Below, piece by piece: positions 1-5,983 of a DNA stretch of 6,063 bases (position 1 is the stretch's first letter; the number at the start of each line of letters is the position of its first letter). This stretch comes from Porphyromonadaceae bacterium UBA7042. Lineage in GTDB: Bacteria > Bacteroidota > Bacteroidia > Bacteroidales > Muribaculaceae. A model generated the notes under the pieces. The model did no database searches and had not been told where the DNA came from. It was given only the letters and a program-made list of their open reading frames with translations. The translations under genes and the position numbers were made by a program. The stretch covers positions 1 through 6,063 of the forward strand of contig DLAR01000107.1 of assembly GCA_002494015.1 (NCBI GenBank), read 5' to 3'.

Positions 1-2
1 TT

Positions 3-101
3 GCAGATTTTATTTATCAGCTGACATGTTTCCGTGGGTTGCGAAACCGCAACCACGGCTATTCAAAGAATAATCCTTACGGATTAAGACCCCGTTTTTA
101 A
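3..101 (+). CDS. Possible 3' end of a plus-strand ORF running in from the left edge (doubtful)
   Basis: One plus-strand frame is open from the window edge to a TAA at 99-101, giving about 32 residues that end in HGYSKNNPYGLRPRF. It runs straight through three consecutive inverted repeats. The predicted tail is rich in Asn, Arg and aromatic residues and matches no domain I recognise. An opening this short is expected by chance fairly often, and short open frames through palindromic repeats are a common annotation artefact. It could instead be the true C-terminus of a gene lying mostly outside the window. The sequence to the left would decide. Confidence 0.15.
   Translation, partial: ADFIYQLTCFRGLRNRNHGYSKNNPYGLRPRF
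32..86. repeat. Three back-to-back hairpins, possible REP-like extragenic palindromic element
   Basis: Three inverted repeats follow one another almost without spacer. The first is 32-58, an 11-bp stem of CCGTG-G-GTTGCG type with one bulged G and an AAAC loop. The second is 60-72, TATTC-AAA-GAATA. The third is 71-86, TAATCC-TTAC-GGATTA, which shares two bases with the second and reads as a GTAA (GNRA) tetraloop on the minus strand. A further stem at 112-127 (AACCTT-ACTC-AAGGTT) continues the series. None is followed closely by a T-run on either strand, so they are poor intrinsic terminators. Compact hairpin clusters of this sort resemble REP-type repeats linked to Y1 transposases, but only one copy is visible, so repeat status is inferred. 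Confidence 0.4.
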
Positions 102-183
102 ACAACTTCTTAACCTTACTCAAGGTTTGCTACACCCCCTCGAATGCTCAAAAGAGTTTTCAGCTCAACTTCCGTGATGGACA
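102..183. other. Short non-coding stretch with one further hairpin
   Basis: Between the hairpin cluster and the tRNA terminator I find no convincing gene. The only structure is a perfect 6-bp stem at 112-127 (AACCTT, loop ACTC, AAGGTT). The one minus-strand open frame across this stretch also runs through the terminator and the tRNA gene, so it is not a credible gene. Confidence 0.5.
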
Positions 184-232
184 TAAAAAAAGAATGAGTA
201 ACGCAAGACGAATCTTGACAATTACTCATTCT
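184..232 (-). terminator. Intrinsic terminator of the tRNA-Asp transcript
   Basis: A perfect 11-bp inverted repeat (AGAATGAGTAA at 191-201, TTACTCATTCT at 222-232) encloses a second 5-bp stem CAAGA/TCTTG (204-208 and 213-217) with loop CGAA. Read on the minus strand, the hairpin is followed directly by seven U (185-191), the first of which can also pair in the stem. This is the textbook arrangement of a Rho-independent terminator. It starts 14 nt past the tRNA 3' end. On the plus strand no T-run follows, so it works in one direction only. No equally good terminator separates the upstream operon from the tRNA, so it may end that transcript too. Confidence 0.9.
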
Positions 233-245
233 CCTCTCTCCTCTG

Positions 246-319
246 CGGTGCGGACGGGACTCGAACCCGCGACCCCTAGCGTGACAGGCTAGTATTCTAA
301 CCGGCTGAACTACCGCACC
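246..319 (-). tRNA. tRNA-Asp (anticodon GUC)
   Basis: The minus strand folds into a complete 74-nt cloverleaf. The acceptor stem is GGTGCGG/CCGCACC, the D stem is GTTC/GAAT (G-T at its last pair) with loop AGCCGGTTA, and the anticodon stem is CTAGC/GCTAG with loop CTGTCAC, giving anticodon GTC. The variable loop is GGGTC, and the T arm is GCGGG/CCCGT with loop TTCGAGT. The discriminator base is G, as expected for tRNA-Asp. The genomic sequence continues CAG after the discriminator, so the CCA end is not encoded and must be added by nucleotidyltransferase. The gene has its own promoter and terminator. Confidence 0.97.
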
Positions 320-367
320 ATCTCTTTGGTTGAGAGCTCCACAGCATATTCCGCTGTTTTGCGAGTA

Positions 368-399
368 CAAAGTTAATACGGCTTTTTCAACCGTGCAAA
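368..399 (-). promoter_or_regulatory. Bacteroidales-type promoter of tRNA-Asp
   Basis: On the minus strand a perfect -33 TTTG (396-399) and a perfect -7 TAACTTTG (368-375) are separated by 20 bp, the ideal spacing for the primary Bacteroidales sigma factor. Initiation should fall near 361, leaving a leader of about 40 nt before the mature tRNA. That leader can form ACAGC/GCTGT (341-357) and CTCT/AGAG (322-336) hairpins. The -33 box lies only five bases past the stop codon of the membrane-protein gene. Confidence 0.85.
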
Positions 400-404
400 T
401 TTTT

Positions 405-1025
405 TCACATATTTTTGCAATTTTCATCCTGTGGCGGTGATGTTTTATCGGGATAATTGATTTCTTCCAAGATTGGAAAGTTAAAATAGCCTATTTTATA
501 GGTCAGTTCCACCTTTGTCCCGATTGGACTTCTATATAGATCATCATTAAAAACGCGCGTCGGGTATCCAAATTCGGGAAGGTAGACCTGCGAGGCATGA
601 CGGGAAAACTTCCCTCGGCCCACTGTTTCCCGTCCCGAGAGCTCCCCTGTGACAACAATATGGATGTCCTTGGCAAACAGGTAGTTGATGCCGTTGATAG
701 CGAATAGTATGGCTATGTTGAGGACAAAGCCGATAAAAAATCCGGATATACCACCCAAAATTATGCTTGGAAAAATAGATTCATCCACATCTTTTTTCTT
801 TATAAAAATGATGGTTGCTATGATGGGACAAGCTATCCAGATTGCGATAAACAGCCATGATGGTAAATGATTCAAGGTTTTGTCATCCAACCATCCATAA
901 GCGAATCCAAGTGGCGCAAGGATGAGGAAGGCCAAGATGTTGCGAACTACCTTTGGCAGTTTCTCATACCACGGTTTTTTATAAGGCTTAGGCCACATTA
1001 TACCGCTATAGTTTTCCCTTTTCAT
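405..1025 (-). CDS. Three-helix membrane protein with C-terminal beta-rich domain, function unknown
   Basis: This 206-residue protein belongs to no family I can name with confidence. A basic N-terminus with WPKPYKKPWYEK is followed by three hydrophobic segments near residues 27-46, 55-75 and 84-113. The charge pattern (KKKDVDES after segment two) predicts N-in, C-out. The last ~90 residues look soluble and beta-rich (IVVTGELSGRETVGRGKF, then GTKVELTYKIGYFNFPILEEI). The layout, membrane helices then a small beta domain with a YKxGYFxxP-like strand, recalls small Bacteroidetes membrane proteins of the DUF3592 kind, but that is only a resemblance. The start is chosen because it lies 4 nt after the M56 stop; Met10 is an alternative. 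The gene is visibly AT-richer than its neighbours. It is probably the last protein gene of the blaI operon. Confidence 0.75.
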   Translation of the reverse strand: MKRENYSGIMWPKPYKKPWYEKLPKVVRNILAFLILAPLGFAYGWLDDKTLNHLPSWLFIAIWIACPIIATIIFIKKKDVDESIFPSIILGGISGFFIGFVLNIAILFAINGINYLFAKDIHIVVTGELSGRETVGRGKFSRHASQVYLPEFGYPTRVFNDDLYRSPIGTKVELTYKIGYFNFPILEEINYPDKTSPPQDENCKNM

Positions 1026-1029
1026 GGTT

Positions 1030-2082
1030 TTACTCTTTCATCTTTACGATAATCAGGCCGTCGGGGTGGCCGGGGAGGTCTTTCCTGACGGTTATTGACT
1101 CGATTTGTGATGCGTCGACCTTTTCCATATCCTCCATTGGAATCAATTCCCCGCCAATCATGACATCGGGTGTCCCGGCGGCTTTTTGCGGCTTATTTAC
1201 GGCGGTTACATTGTTCAGTTCCTGCAGAGATGTGCTCACAACGGGCGAGGCCAGCACAAAACCTGCACACAGGAGGCCCGGCAGCAGGAAAAGCAGTCGC
1301 CATGCGGCCCTTTTTGTCGCGTCGCGCTGCATCATCACTATGCGGTCGCGGAGCGGACTGCGGCTCAACGCGTTGGCGAGGGCGGGAAAACGGCATCGGG
1401 CGGCTCGCGAAATGAGCAGCAGTTGGTAGTCGCGCTTGTCGGCCCCGCTGTCGATGACGCGGCGGTCGGCCTGATATTCGTGAACCTTGCGCAACTGGCG
1501 CAACAGTAGCCATGCGGCCGGATTGAACCAGTCGAGGATGAGGAAAATCTGTGCTATGGCGAGGTCGTAGCGGTGGCGCAGGGTGACATGCTGCATTTCG
1601 TGACACAGCACGGCAGCGGGAGCGGTTTCGTAGTCCCGGCGCGACATGACGATGCGCCCCATCCATGAAAACGGGGAATAGTTGTCGTTGTTAAGCAGGG
1701 TTATCTTTAGGCCGCGGGAATCGGTGACTTTGCTCCCTCGGGCCACCATGCGCCACACCCGAAACCATGCAACCGCTGTCACAAGCAACATTATTGCAGT
1801 CCCCGCGAGGTAGATGATGACTGCGATGCGTGTTATTGAGATAGATGAGGCGCTTTCGTCGGCCACGGCATTGATTGCGGCAATCTGTCCGCTTGCCGGT
1901 GAGGCGGGGTGGGGCACACCCGTGATGGCGGCGAGGATGGAAACCGTGTAGATGGCAAGAATGGCTGACCGCATGAGCGCGGGGGCATTGATGCGCGAAA
2001 TTGCGGCCTTGTAGACCACATAGAGAGCCGACAGAACGACTGAGGCGACAATCGCGCGGGAGAGAAACAGTCCGGCTGTCAT
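1030..2082 (-). CDS. M56 family (BlaR1/MecR1-like) membrane zinc metallopeptidase
   Basis: This 350-residue protein should sense an envelope signal and activate a cytoplasmic zinc protease that inactivates the partner BlaI repressor. Hydrophobic helices lie near 5-25, 38-56, 84-106 and 261-283. Basic loops after helices one and three predict N-out and C-out, with the catalytic domain in the cytoplasm. That domain shows SPFSWMG (136-142), the zinc motif HEMQH (161-165), WFNPAAW (185-191) and HEYQAD (201-206), with Glu202 as the likely third ligand. BlaR1 and MecR1 carry a ~250-residue penicillin-binding sensor after the last helix. Here only ~65 residues follow, with a TonB-plug-like pattern: IGGELIP, then DASQIESITVRKD, then GLIIVKMK. 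Such tails are familiar on Bacteroidetes M56 proteins, and beta-lactam sensing is unlikely. The start overlaps the blaI stop by ATGA, which implies translational coupling. Confidence 0.93.
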   Translation of the reverse strand: MTAGLFLSRAIVASVVLSALYVVYKAAISRINAPALMRSAILAIYTVSILAAITGVPHPASPASGQIAAINAVADESASSISITRIAVIIYLAGTAIMLLVTAVAWFRVWRMVARGSKVTDSRGLKITLLNNDNYSPFSWMGRIVMSRRDYETAPAAVLCHEMQHVTLRHRYDLAIAQIFLILDWFNPAAWLLLRQLRKVHEYQADRRVIDSGADKRDYQLLLISRAARCRFPALANALSRSPLRDRIVMMQRDATKRAAWRLLFLLPGLLCAGFVLASPVVSTSLQELNNVTAVNKPQKAAGTPDVMIGGELIPMEDMEKVDASQIESITVRKDLPGHPDGLIIVKMKE

Positions 2083-2100
2083 TGTTTCTGTTGCTTTTTT
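2063..2100 (-). other. Candidate -1 frameshift site: A_AAA_AAG heptamer plus downstream hairpin
   Basis: Near the blaI end the codons read GAA AAA AAG, so the heptamer A_AAA_AAG (2094-2100) sits in the same frame register as the dnaX slippery site. Four nt later an inverted repeat begins, AGAAACA (2089-2083) with TGTTTCT (2069-2063), a 7-bp stem with a 13-nt loop that contains the M56 ATG. The M56 frame is -1 relative to blaI. After a slip the reading is Ala-Thr-Glu-Thr and then Met1 of M56, with no stop, giving a 474-residue fusion. The stem is AU-rich and no clear upstream Shine-Dalgarno-like stimulator is seen. The A-run may simply favour initiation at the M56 start. Confidence 0.35.
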
Positions 2101-2453
2101 TCGACTAAATCAATCAGGTCTCGCAGCTCGTCGACCGAGATTTTTTCCTCCTCGACCAGCGACGACACCGCCCCGAGATAGCTGCCCGAGAAGTAGCCGC
2201 GTATCACCGACGACAACGACCGGCTGCGGATTTCCTCGATGGGTGCGACCGGGGCATAGCGGAACGCGCCGCGCTCGGCGGTATGGGTCACATAGCCCTT
2301 TGCTTCGAGATTGCGGATGTTGGTCGAGACCGTGTTGAAATGCGGCTTGGGGTCGGGATACAGTTCCACGAGCTCGCGCACCGGTTTTGGCCCATATTTC
2401 CACAGCATCTGCATCAGTTCTTCCTCTCGGTCGGTCAGCGGGGGATATTTCAT
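2079..2453 (-). CDS. BlaI/MecI/CopY family transcriptional repressor
   Basis: This 124-residue protein has the normal length and layout of the family. An N-terminal winged helix-turn-helix spans residues ~6-68 (LTDREEELMQMLWKYGPKPV, then HFNTVSTNIRNLEAKGYV with the recognition helix, then a wing at TAERGAFRYAPV). A C-terminal dimerisation region spans ~75-120 (GYFSGSYLGAVSSLVEEEKIS, DELRDLIDLVEKK). Family members bind DNA as dimers over promoter dyads and are inactivated by cleavage in the dimerisation region by the partner M56 protease. Where the staphylococcal proteins have the cleaved Asn-Phe pair, this one appears to have Leu99-Val100, so any cut site differs. The stop overlaps the M56 start by 4 nt. 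Its promoter carries an inverted repeat that suggests autorepression. Confidence 0.95.
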   Translation of the reverse strand: MKYPPLTDREEELMQMLWKYGPKPVRELVELYPDPKPHFNTVSTNIRNLEAKGYVTHTAERGAFRYAPVAPIEEIRSRSLSSVIRGYFSGSYLGAVSSLVEEEKISVDELRDLIDLVEKKQQKQ

Positions 2454-2471
2454 AATCAGTCGGGATTCAAG

Positions 2472-2501
2472 ATTTTTACAAGATACAAAAGTAGTAAAAA
2501 T
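2472..2501 (-). promoter_or_regulatory. blaI promoter -7 element inside an inverted-repeat candidate operator
   Basis: A perfect -7 TACTTTTG on the minus strand (2486-2493) lies between the arms of an exact 8-bp inverted repeat, ATTTTTAC (2472-2479) and GTAAAAAT (2494-2501), spaced by 14 bp. The ~30-bp span fits a BlaI/MecI-type dimer, and a bound repressor would cover the -7 box. No good TTTG is seen 19-21 bp upstream, so the -33 part is weak. Initiation near 2480 would give a ~25-nt leader. The right arm abuts the stop codon of the upstream barrel gene. The TACTAC stretch on the minus strand resembles staphylococcal mec-type half-sites. Confidence 0.5.
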
Positions 2502-2502
2502 T

Positions 2503-5091
2503 TCATTTTGTGAAGGATAGTGTCAGTAGAAATTCGCGGCCACGGAGGGAATAGGAGGCGGTGTGGCGGTTGATGCCGTCAAAGATTGTGTAGTCGTAAT
2601 GGCGCGTGTTGAAGATATTGTTGACTTCGGCTGTGAGGCGGAACCGGCTGAACCGATAGCGCACACTCAGGTCGGCAAGCGTCATTCTTTTGGTGACACC
2701 TTCGGCAAGCTCACGTCCCGACAGGTCGGCATGCGCGCGGAATTCGAGACCGGCGAGAGGGTATAGCGACATGGCGACGCGGTGGGTCTGCACAAAGTAA
2801 CAGCTGCGGTTTCCGGGAAAGCGGGAGAATGTGTGGCCGATGTCGCCGCGATAATCAACTTCAATCCATGACCACGGACGCGCGTTGACTGTGGGAGATA
2901 TGGTGTAGGAGCGGCCGAAGTAGGTTACGGCACCGGCGTTCCGGACCGTTACACTCCGGCTCCACGACCCGTTTAGGGCAAGGGTGAGCTTAGTACGGAC
3001 GGGGCGAATCTGTTTGGTTGCCGCCAGCGAGCCTGAGACGAAGTCGGCATCATTGGGGATGGCAAACGCTACGGTGTTGACGCTGCCCGTGGTGATTTCC
3101 TGTCCCGCAATGAGGTTGCTGTGGCGTCGCGAGGCGTTGAGCGAGGCGTTGAAGAAGAACATCTCGGCCGGTTTCTGAAATTTGTAGGCTATGAACCCTG
3201 AAAGTGTGCGCGAGTCGGCGATGAGGCCGGTGCGGGTCGATGATGAGAGATAATCGGTCTGAACCGGGGCGGTCAGGAGGTCGATAATGTCGCCTGTGCG
3301 ATATTCCCGGTCGGCACTGAGAGTGAATGTCGATGGCGCGGCGGGGCGGTAGGTGAGGAATATGCTCGGAGAGATGGCGGGACGGAATCGGCGCGCGTTG
3401 ACGGGGGTTGACCCGGTGTTGCGGTAGTCGTAATACTCGCCCCGGACCGATGCCGTGGCGCGGAGGCTTAGCAGATTCTCGGGGTGAGCGTATTCATAGG
3501 TGGGCTCCACCTTTATACTGAAGTTTTCGCCATGCAGACGGTTGGCGGCGCGGTCACCGTCGAGGCGCGTCGTCATGCGGTCTGATGACAGGGAGAATCC
3601 GGCGGGAAGATAGAGAGTCGAGCGGCGGTGTTTCCATGAGGCCGAGATGCGCCCCGAGGCTTTAAAACGGTCGGATCGGGCAGTCTGGAGGATGTTTTCG
3701 GCTCCCGACACGGCGATGCTGCCCGAGGGTGACGCGAGATAGTTGACAAGGGCCGAGATATGCCATTTCGTCCCTCTGTGGCGCAGGGTGGTTGAGAAAT
3801 CGTTGGCTATGCTGTAGCCGTCAAACCGCTGTTGTTGGCCGTATTCAAGGTTATTGGCCGTGACGGGCAGACTGTTGCGCAGAATCGATGCCCGGGCCGA
3901 GAATTTGTTGGATATAAACCGATTGTCGCTGTCAAGGCGATACTCGACGGCAAGGGCCGGATTGTGTTCCGTAGACCGTGAGGTCGAGCTTTGCGTCATG
4001 GTGATTTGCTGTCCGTCGGGGAGGAAATATTCAGTCATGGATTCTGACGAAAACCTCTCGCTGGTATATACATAGTCGACATTCGTGCGCCATGTCGCAT
4101 CCTCGCCCCGCTTGTTGATGAGGTTGATGGATACCGAGCGGTCGGTCGGGGAGATGTAGCGGTTGCGGGAGAGGGGCGGGGTCGCGGCCGATAGATTGCC
4201 GAGCAGATTGGCGTCGGATGGGTCGGCAGTCGTTTTGCCGTAGTGAATGACATGCTCGTCGGCTGCAAATGCCGCCGTGTTTCCGAGTTTGGCGGTCAGT
4301 ATAGCCTGAAAAGTGGAGTTGAACATCATCCCCGCGCCCGATAGTCGGTAGCGCCAAGCGTCATCGCCGCGTCCTGCGGTCGCCTCATAAGTGCCTGTAG
4401 GCTTGAACCTTGCCCACGGTTCGAGCCTGATGTTAAGGGCCACGTCGTCGCTGAAACGGTCTCGGTCAATCTTGCGGTCATGGTGTCCCGAGATGATTTC
4501 GACTGTCTTGACACTTGACGCAGGGATATTGTTGGTCGCCACATTATATTTTCCCCCGAGCAGGTCGAGACCCTCGATTTTGAACTGCGAGATGGCTTTA
4601 CCCTGATACTTGACCTGTCCCGAGGAGGCCACATCGACCCCCGGGAGCTTGCCGAGCGCGTCGCGCAGCGTGACATCTCCCTTTCCGGCAAATGATTTAA
4701 GATCATAGGCAAGCGTGTCGCCGCGCTCGGTAATCGACGGCGCGGCGACAATCACCTCTTTCAGCGCCAATTGACGCGGCTCAAGGATGATGTCGCGGGT
4801 GGCAGTGGCAGCCGGGACGGTGTCGCACGATGGGGCGTAGCCAAGACTTTCGGCCATGAGTCGAATCGTTCCGGCATCGCTGTCGGTGGTCAGCGAATAG
4901 GCCCCGCTGTCAGTTGACACGGTATAGGTGAGGGTGGTTTTCCCGTCGAGCAGTCTGACAATCGCGCCGTCGACCGGAAGGCTGTCAGGAGTGGTGACGG
5001 TCCCCGAGATAGTGCATTTCCCCCATGCTGCCAACGGCATGAGATGCAGCATTATCAGGGCGATGCAGTTATTCCTGTTCAAAGGGGACAT
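2503..5091 (-). CDS. Outer-membrane beta-barrel protein with carboxypeptidase-like regulatory domain (TonB-receptor-like, PF14905 type)
   Basis: The 862-residue protein, numbered from the chosen start, begins with a signal peptide (~1-24, hydrophobic core IALIMLHLMPLAAWG). A carboxypeptidase-regulatory-like beta sandwich spans ~26-105 (ISGTVTTPDSLPVDGAIVRL, STDSGAYSL, SLGYAPS). A plug-like region spans ~107-225: GDTLAYDLKSF, TLRDALGKLPGVDV, FKIEGLDLLGGKYN, then VKTVEII. The rest is beta-barrel strands, finishing REFLLTLSFTK with the terminal aromatic typical of outer-membrane proteins. No clear TonB box is seen, and the substrate cannot be read from the sequence. I chose Met at 5091 because it begins a plausible signal peptide; an in-frame ATG at 5124 would add an unlikely 11-residue extension. 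The 23-nt overlap with the GLPGLI gene argues for one transcript and joint function. Confidence 0.9.
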   Translation of the reverse strand: MSPLNRNNCIALIMLHLMPLAAWGKCTISGTVTTPDSLPVDGAIVRLLDGKTTLTYTVSTDSGAYSLTTDSDAGTIRLMAESLGYAPSCDTVPAATATRDIILEPRQLALKEVIVAAPSITERGDTLAYDLKSFAGKGDVTLRDALGKLPGVDVASSGQVKYQGKAISQFKIEGLDLLGGKYNVATNNIPASSVKTVEIISGHHDRKIDRDRFSDDVALNIRLEPWARFKPTGTYEATAGRGDDAWRYRLSGAGMMFNSTFQAILTAKLGNTAAFAADEHVIHYGKTTADPSDANLLGNLSAATPPLSRNRYISPTDRSVSINLINKRGEDATWRTNVDYVYTSERFSSESMTEYFLPDGQQITMTQSSTSRSTEHNPALAVEYRLDSDNRFISNKFSARASILRNSLPVTANNLEYGQQQRFDGYSIANDFSTTLRHRGTKWHISALVNYLASPSGSIAVSGAENILQTARSDRFKASGRISASWKHRRSTLYLPAGFSLSSDRMTTRLDGDRAANRLHGENFSIKVEPTYEYAHPENLLSLRATASVRGEYYDYRNTGSTPVNARRFRPAISPSIFLTYRPAAPSTFTLSADREYRTGDIIDLLTAPVQTDYLSSSTRTGLIADSRTLSGFIAYKFQKPAEMFFFNASLNASRRHSNLIAGQEITTGSVNTVAFAIPNDADFVSGSLAATKQIRPVRTKLTLALNGSWSRSVTVRNAGAVTYFGRSYTISPTVNARPWSWIEVDYRGDIGHTFSRFPGNRSCYFVQTHRVAMSLYPLAGLEFRAHADLSGRELAEGVTKRMTLADLSVRYRFSRFRLTAEVNNIFNTRHYDYTIFDGINRHTASYSLRGREFLLTLSFTK

Positions 5092-5959
5092 ATCCGTCGG
5101 GATAGGGGTGGAACGGGGTGCCATTGATTAGCATCAGAGGTTTGCCCCCTTCGGTGTTCACTACGGTGATGTCAGTTATTGACTCAGGGAGAATGTTGTT
5201 CCACGGGTCTTTTTCAAACTCGTTTTTCAACTTGACAAACTTATCGCGCGAGGTCGTGACGGCAGTGCGCGGAATTGTTGTCGGGATGACCGACGAGCCT
5301 TGGCGCAGGGTGGTCAAAATGAAAGAATGGACCCCGTCGTTGCTTGCGGCTTTCACTACGAGTCCCGGTAGGCCGGTGAGTTTCCACGGCCCGAAAGAAA
5401 CGGGTACTTCGGTCGTGTACCATGCCGTCCAGTCGCGGCCGCCATAGGTGGCGGTTGCTTTGTGGCACTCATATCCCGCGATGGTGTCAACCTCCCCGGC
5501 GAGAGTCCACGGGAGTGGGTAGGCGGTCTCGGTATAGGTGTAAAGATTGGGCGCGATGGGGGAGATGACGGTCATTTTGCCCGAGGGGAAACCTTGCAGG
5601 ATGGTCTGGTCGATAAAGCTCTCGCAGCGCAGCTCGCGGGAGAGGAATCTGTTGAACTGCTCGCGGTCGGTATCGCCCGATCGGCGCAGCGAGTCGGTCG
5701 CAAATGACGTGTAATCAATAAATCGCGCGACACTCGGGGCGATTTGCAGCATTGCCGCGCCTGTCGACCGCTTGTCGCCGTTGAGGAGGTCATAGCAGTA
5801 GATGCACTCGGCCACGGCTGCCACATCGCCGGGCGACGAGGCGATTTTTTCGACTTTTTCAGGCGCTTTCTGATTGGAGGAGACCCCTGTTATCTGCTGA
5901 GACTGTGCCGCTGCCGTCATGGAGGCCATGATGATGAGGGTGGTGACAAATGTTTTCAT
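5069..5959 (-). CDS. GLPGLI family (Porph_ging, PF09697) secreted protein
   Basis: This 296-residue protein carries a signal peptide (MKTFVTTLIIMASMTAAAQS) and should be exported to the periplasm or cell surface. The family signature is clear: Trp151, then EVDTIAGYECHKATATYGGR (156-175), WTAWYTTEVPVSFGPWK (177-193) and GLPGL at 196-200. Two Cys in an early region (ECIYCYD, 51-57) precede it. The molecular function of the family is not established. Members often sit beside outer-membrane barrel genes of the type found immediately downstream here. The longer in-frame start at 5986 is rejected because it lies inside the -7 promoter box and would put nine residues before a good signal peptide. 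Transcription from that promoter leaves a leader of roughly 18-20 nt. Confidence 0.92.
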   Translation of the reverse strand: MKTFVTTLIIMASMTAAAQSQQITGVSSNQKAPEKVEKIASSPGDVAAVAECIYCYDLLNGDKRSTGAAMLQIAPSVARFIDYTSFATDSLRRSGDTDREQFNRFLSRELRCESFIDQTILQGFPSGKMTVISPIAPNLYTYTETAYPLPWTLAGEVDTIAGYECHKATATYGGRDWTAWYTTEVPVSFGPWKLTGLPGLVVKAASNDGVHSFILTTLRQGSSVIPTTIPRTAVTTSRDKFVKLKNEFEKDPWNNILPESITDITVVNTEGGKPLMLINGTPFHPYPDGYVPFEQE

Positions 5960-5983
5960 TGAGTATTGAAAAATGATTTGCCG

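Noticed and set aside
71..99. Hairpin TAATCC/GGATTA followed by five T as a plus-strand terminator
   Set aside because: The T-run starts eight bases after the stem and the stem is short and AT-rich, so it does not meet the usual geometry.
246..319. tRNA-Asp as an integration site for a mobile element
   Set aside because: No second copy of the tRNA 3' end and no integrase gene are visible in the window.
116..427. Minus-strand open frame of ~100 codons
   Set aside because: It runs through the tRNA-Asp gene, its promoter and its terminator, and its translation has no domain signature. The tRNA explains the sequence.
1193..1666. Long open frames overlapping the M56 gene on both strands
   Set aside because: High GC content makes alternative frames open. 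Only the M56 frame has motifs and family-wide conservation, so the others are shadows.
2104..2110. ACTAAAT in the blaI coding end as a third copy of the operator half-site
   Set aside because: It is a single half-site without its partner arm and is explained by the Asp-Leu codons (GAT TTA) and the following G of the Val codon.
4031..4751. Alternative minus-strand frames of 108 and 141 codons within the barrel gene
   Set aside because: Their compositions are rich in Arg, Ser and Pro without motifs, while the main frame encodes continuous plug and barrel sequence.
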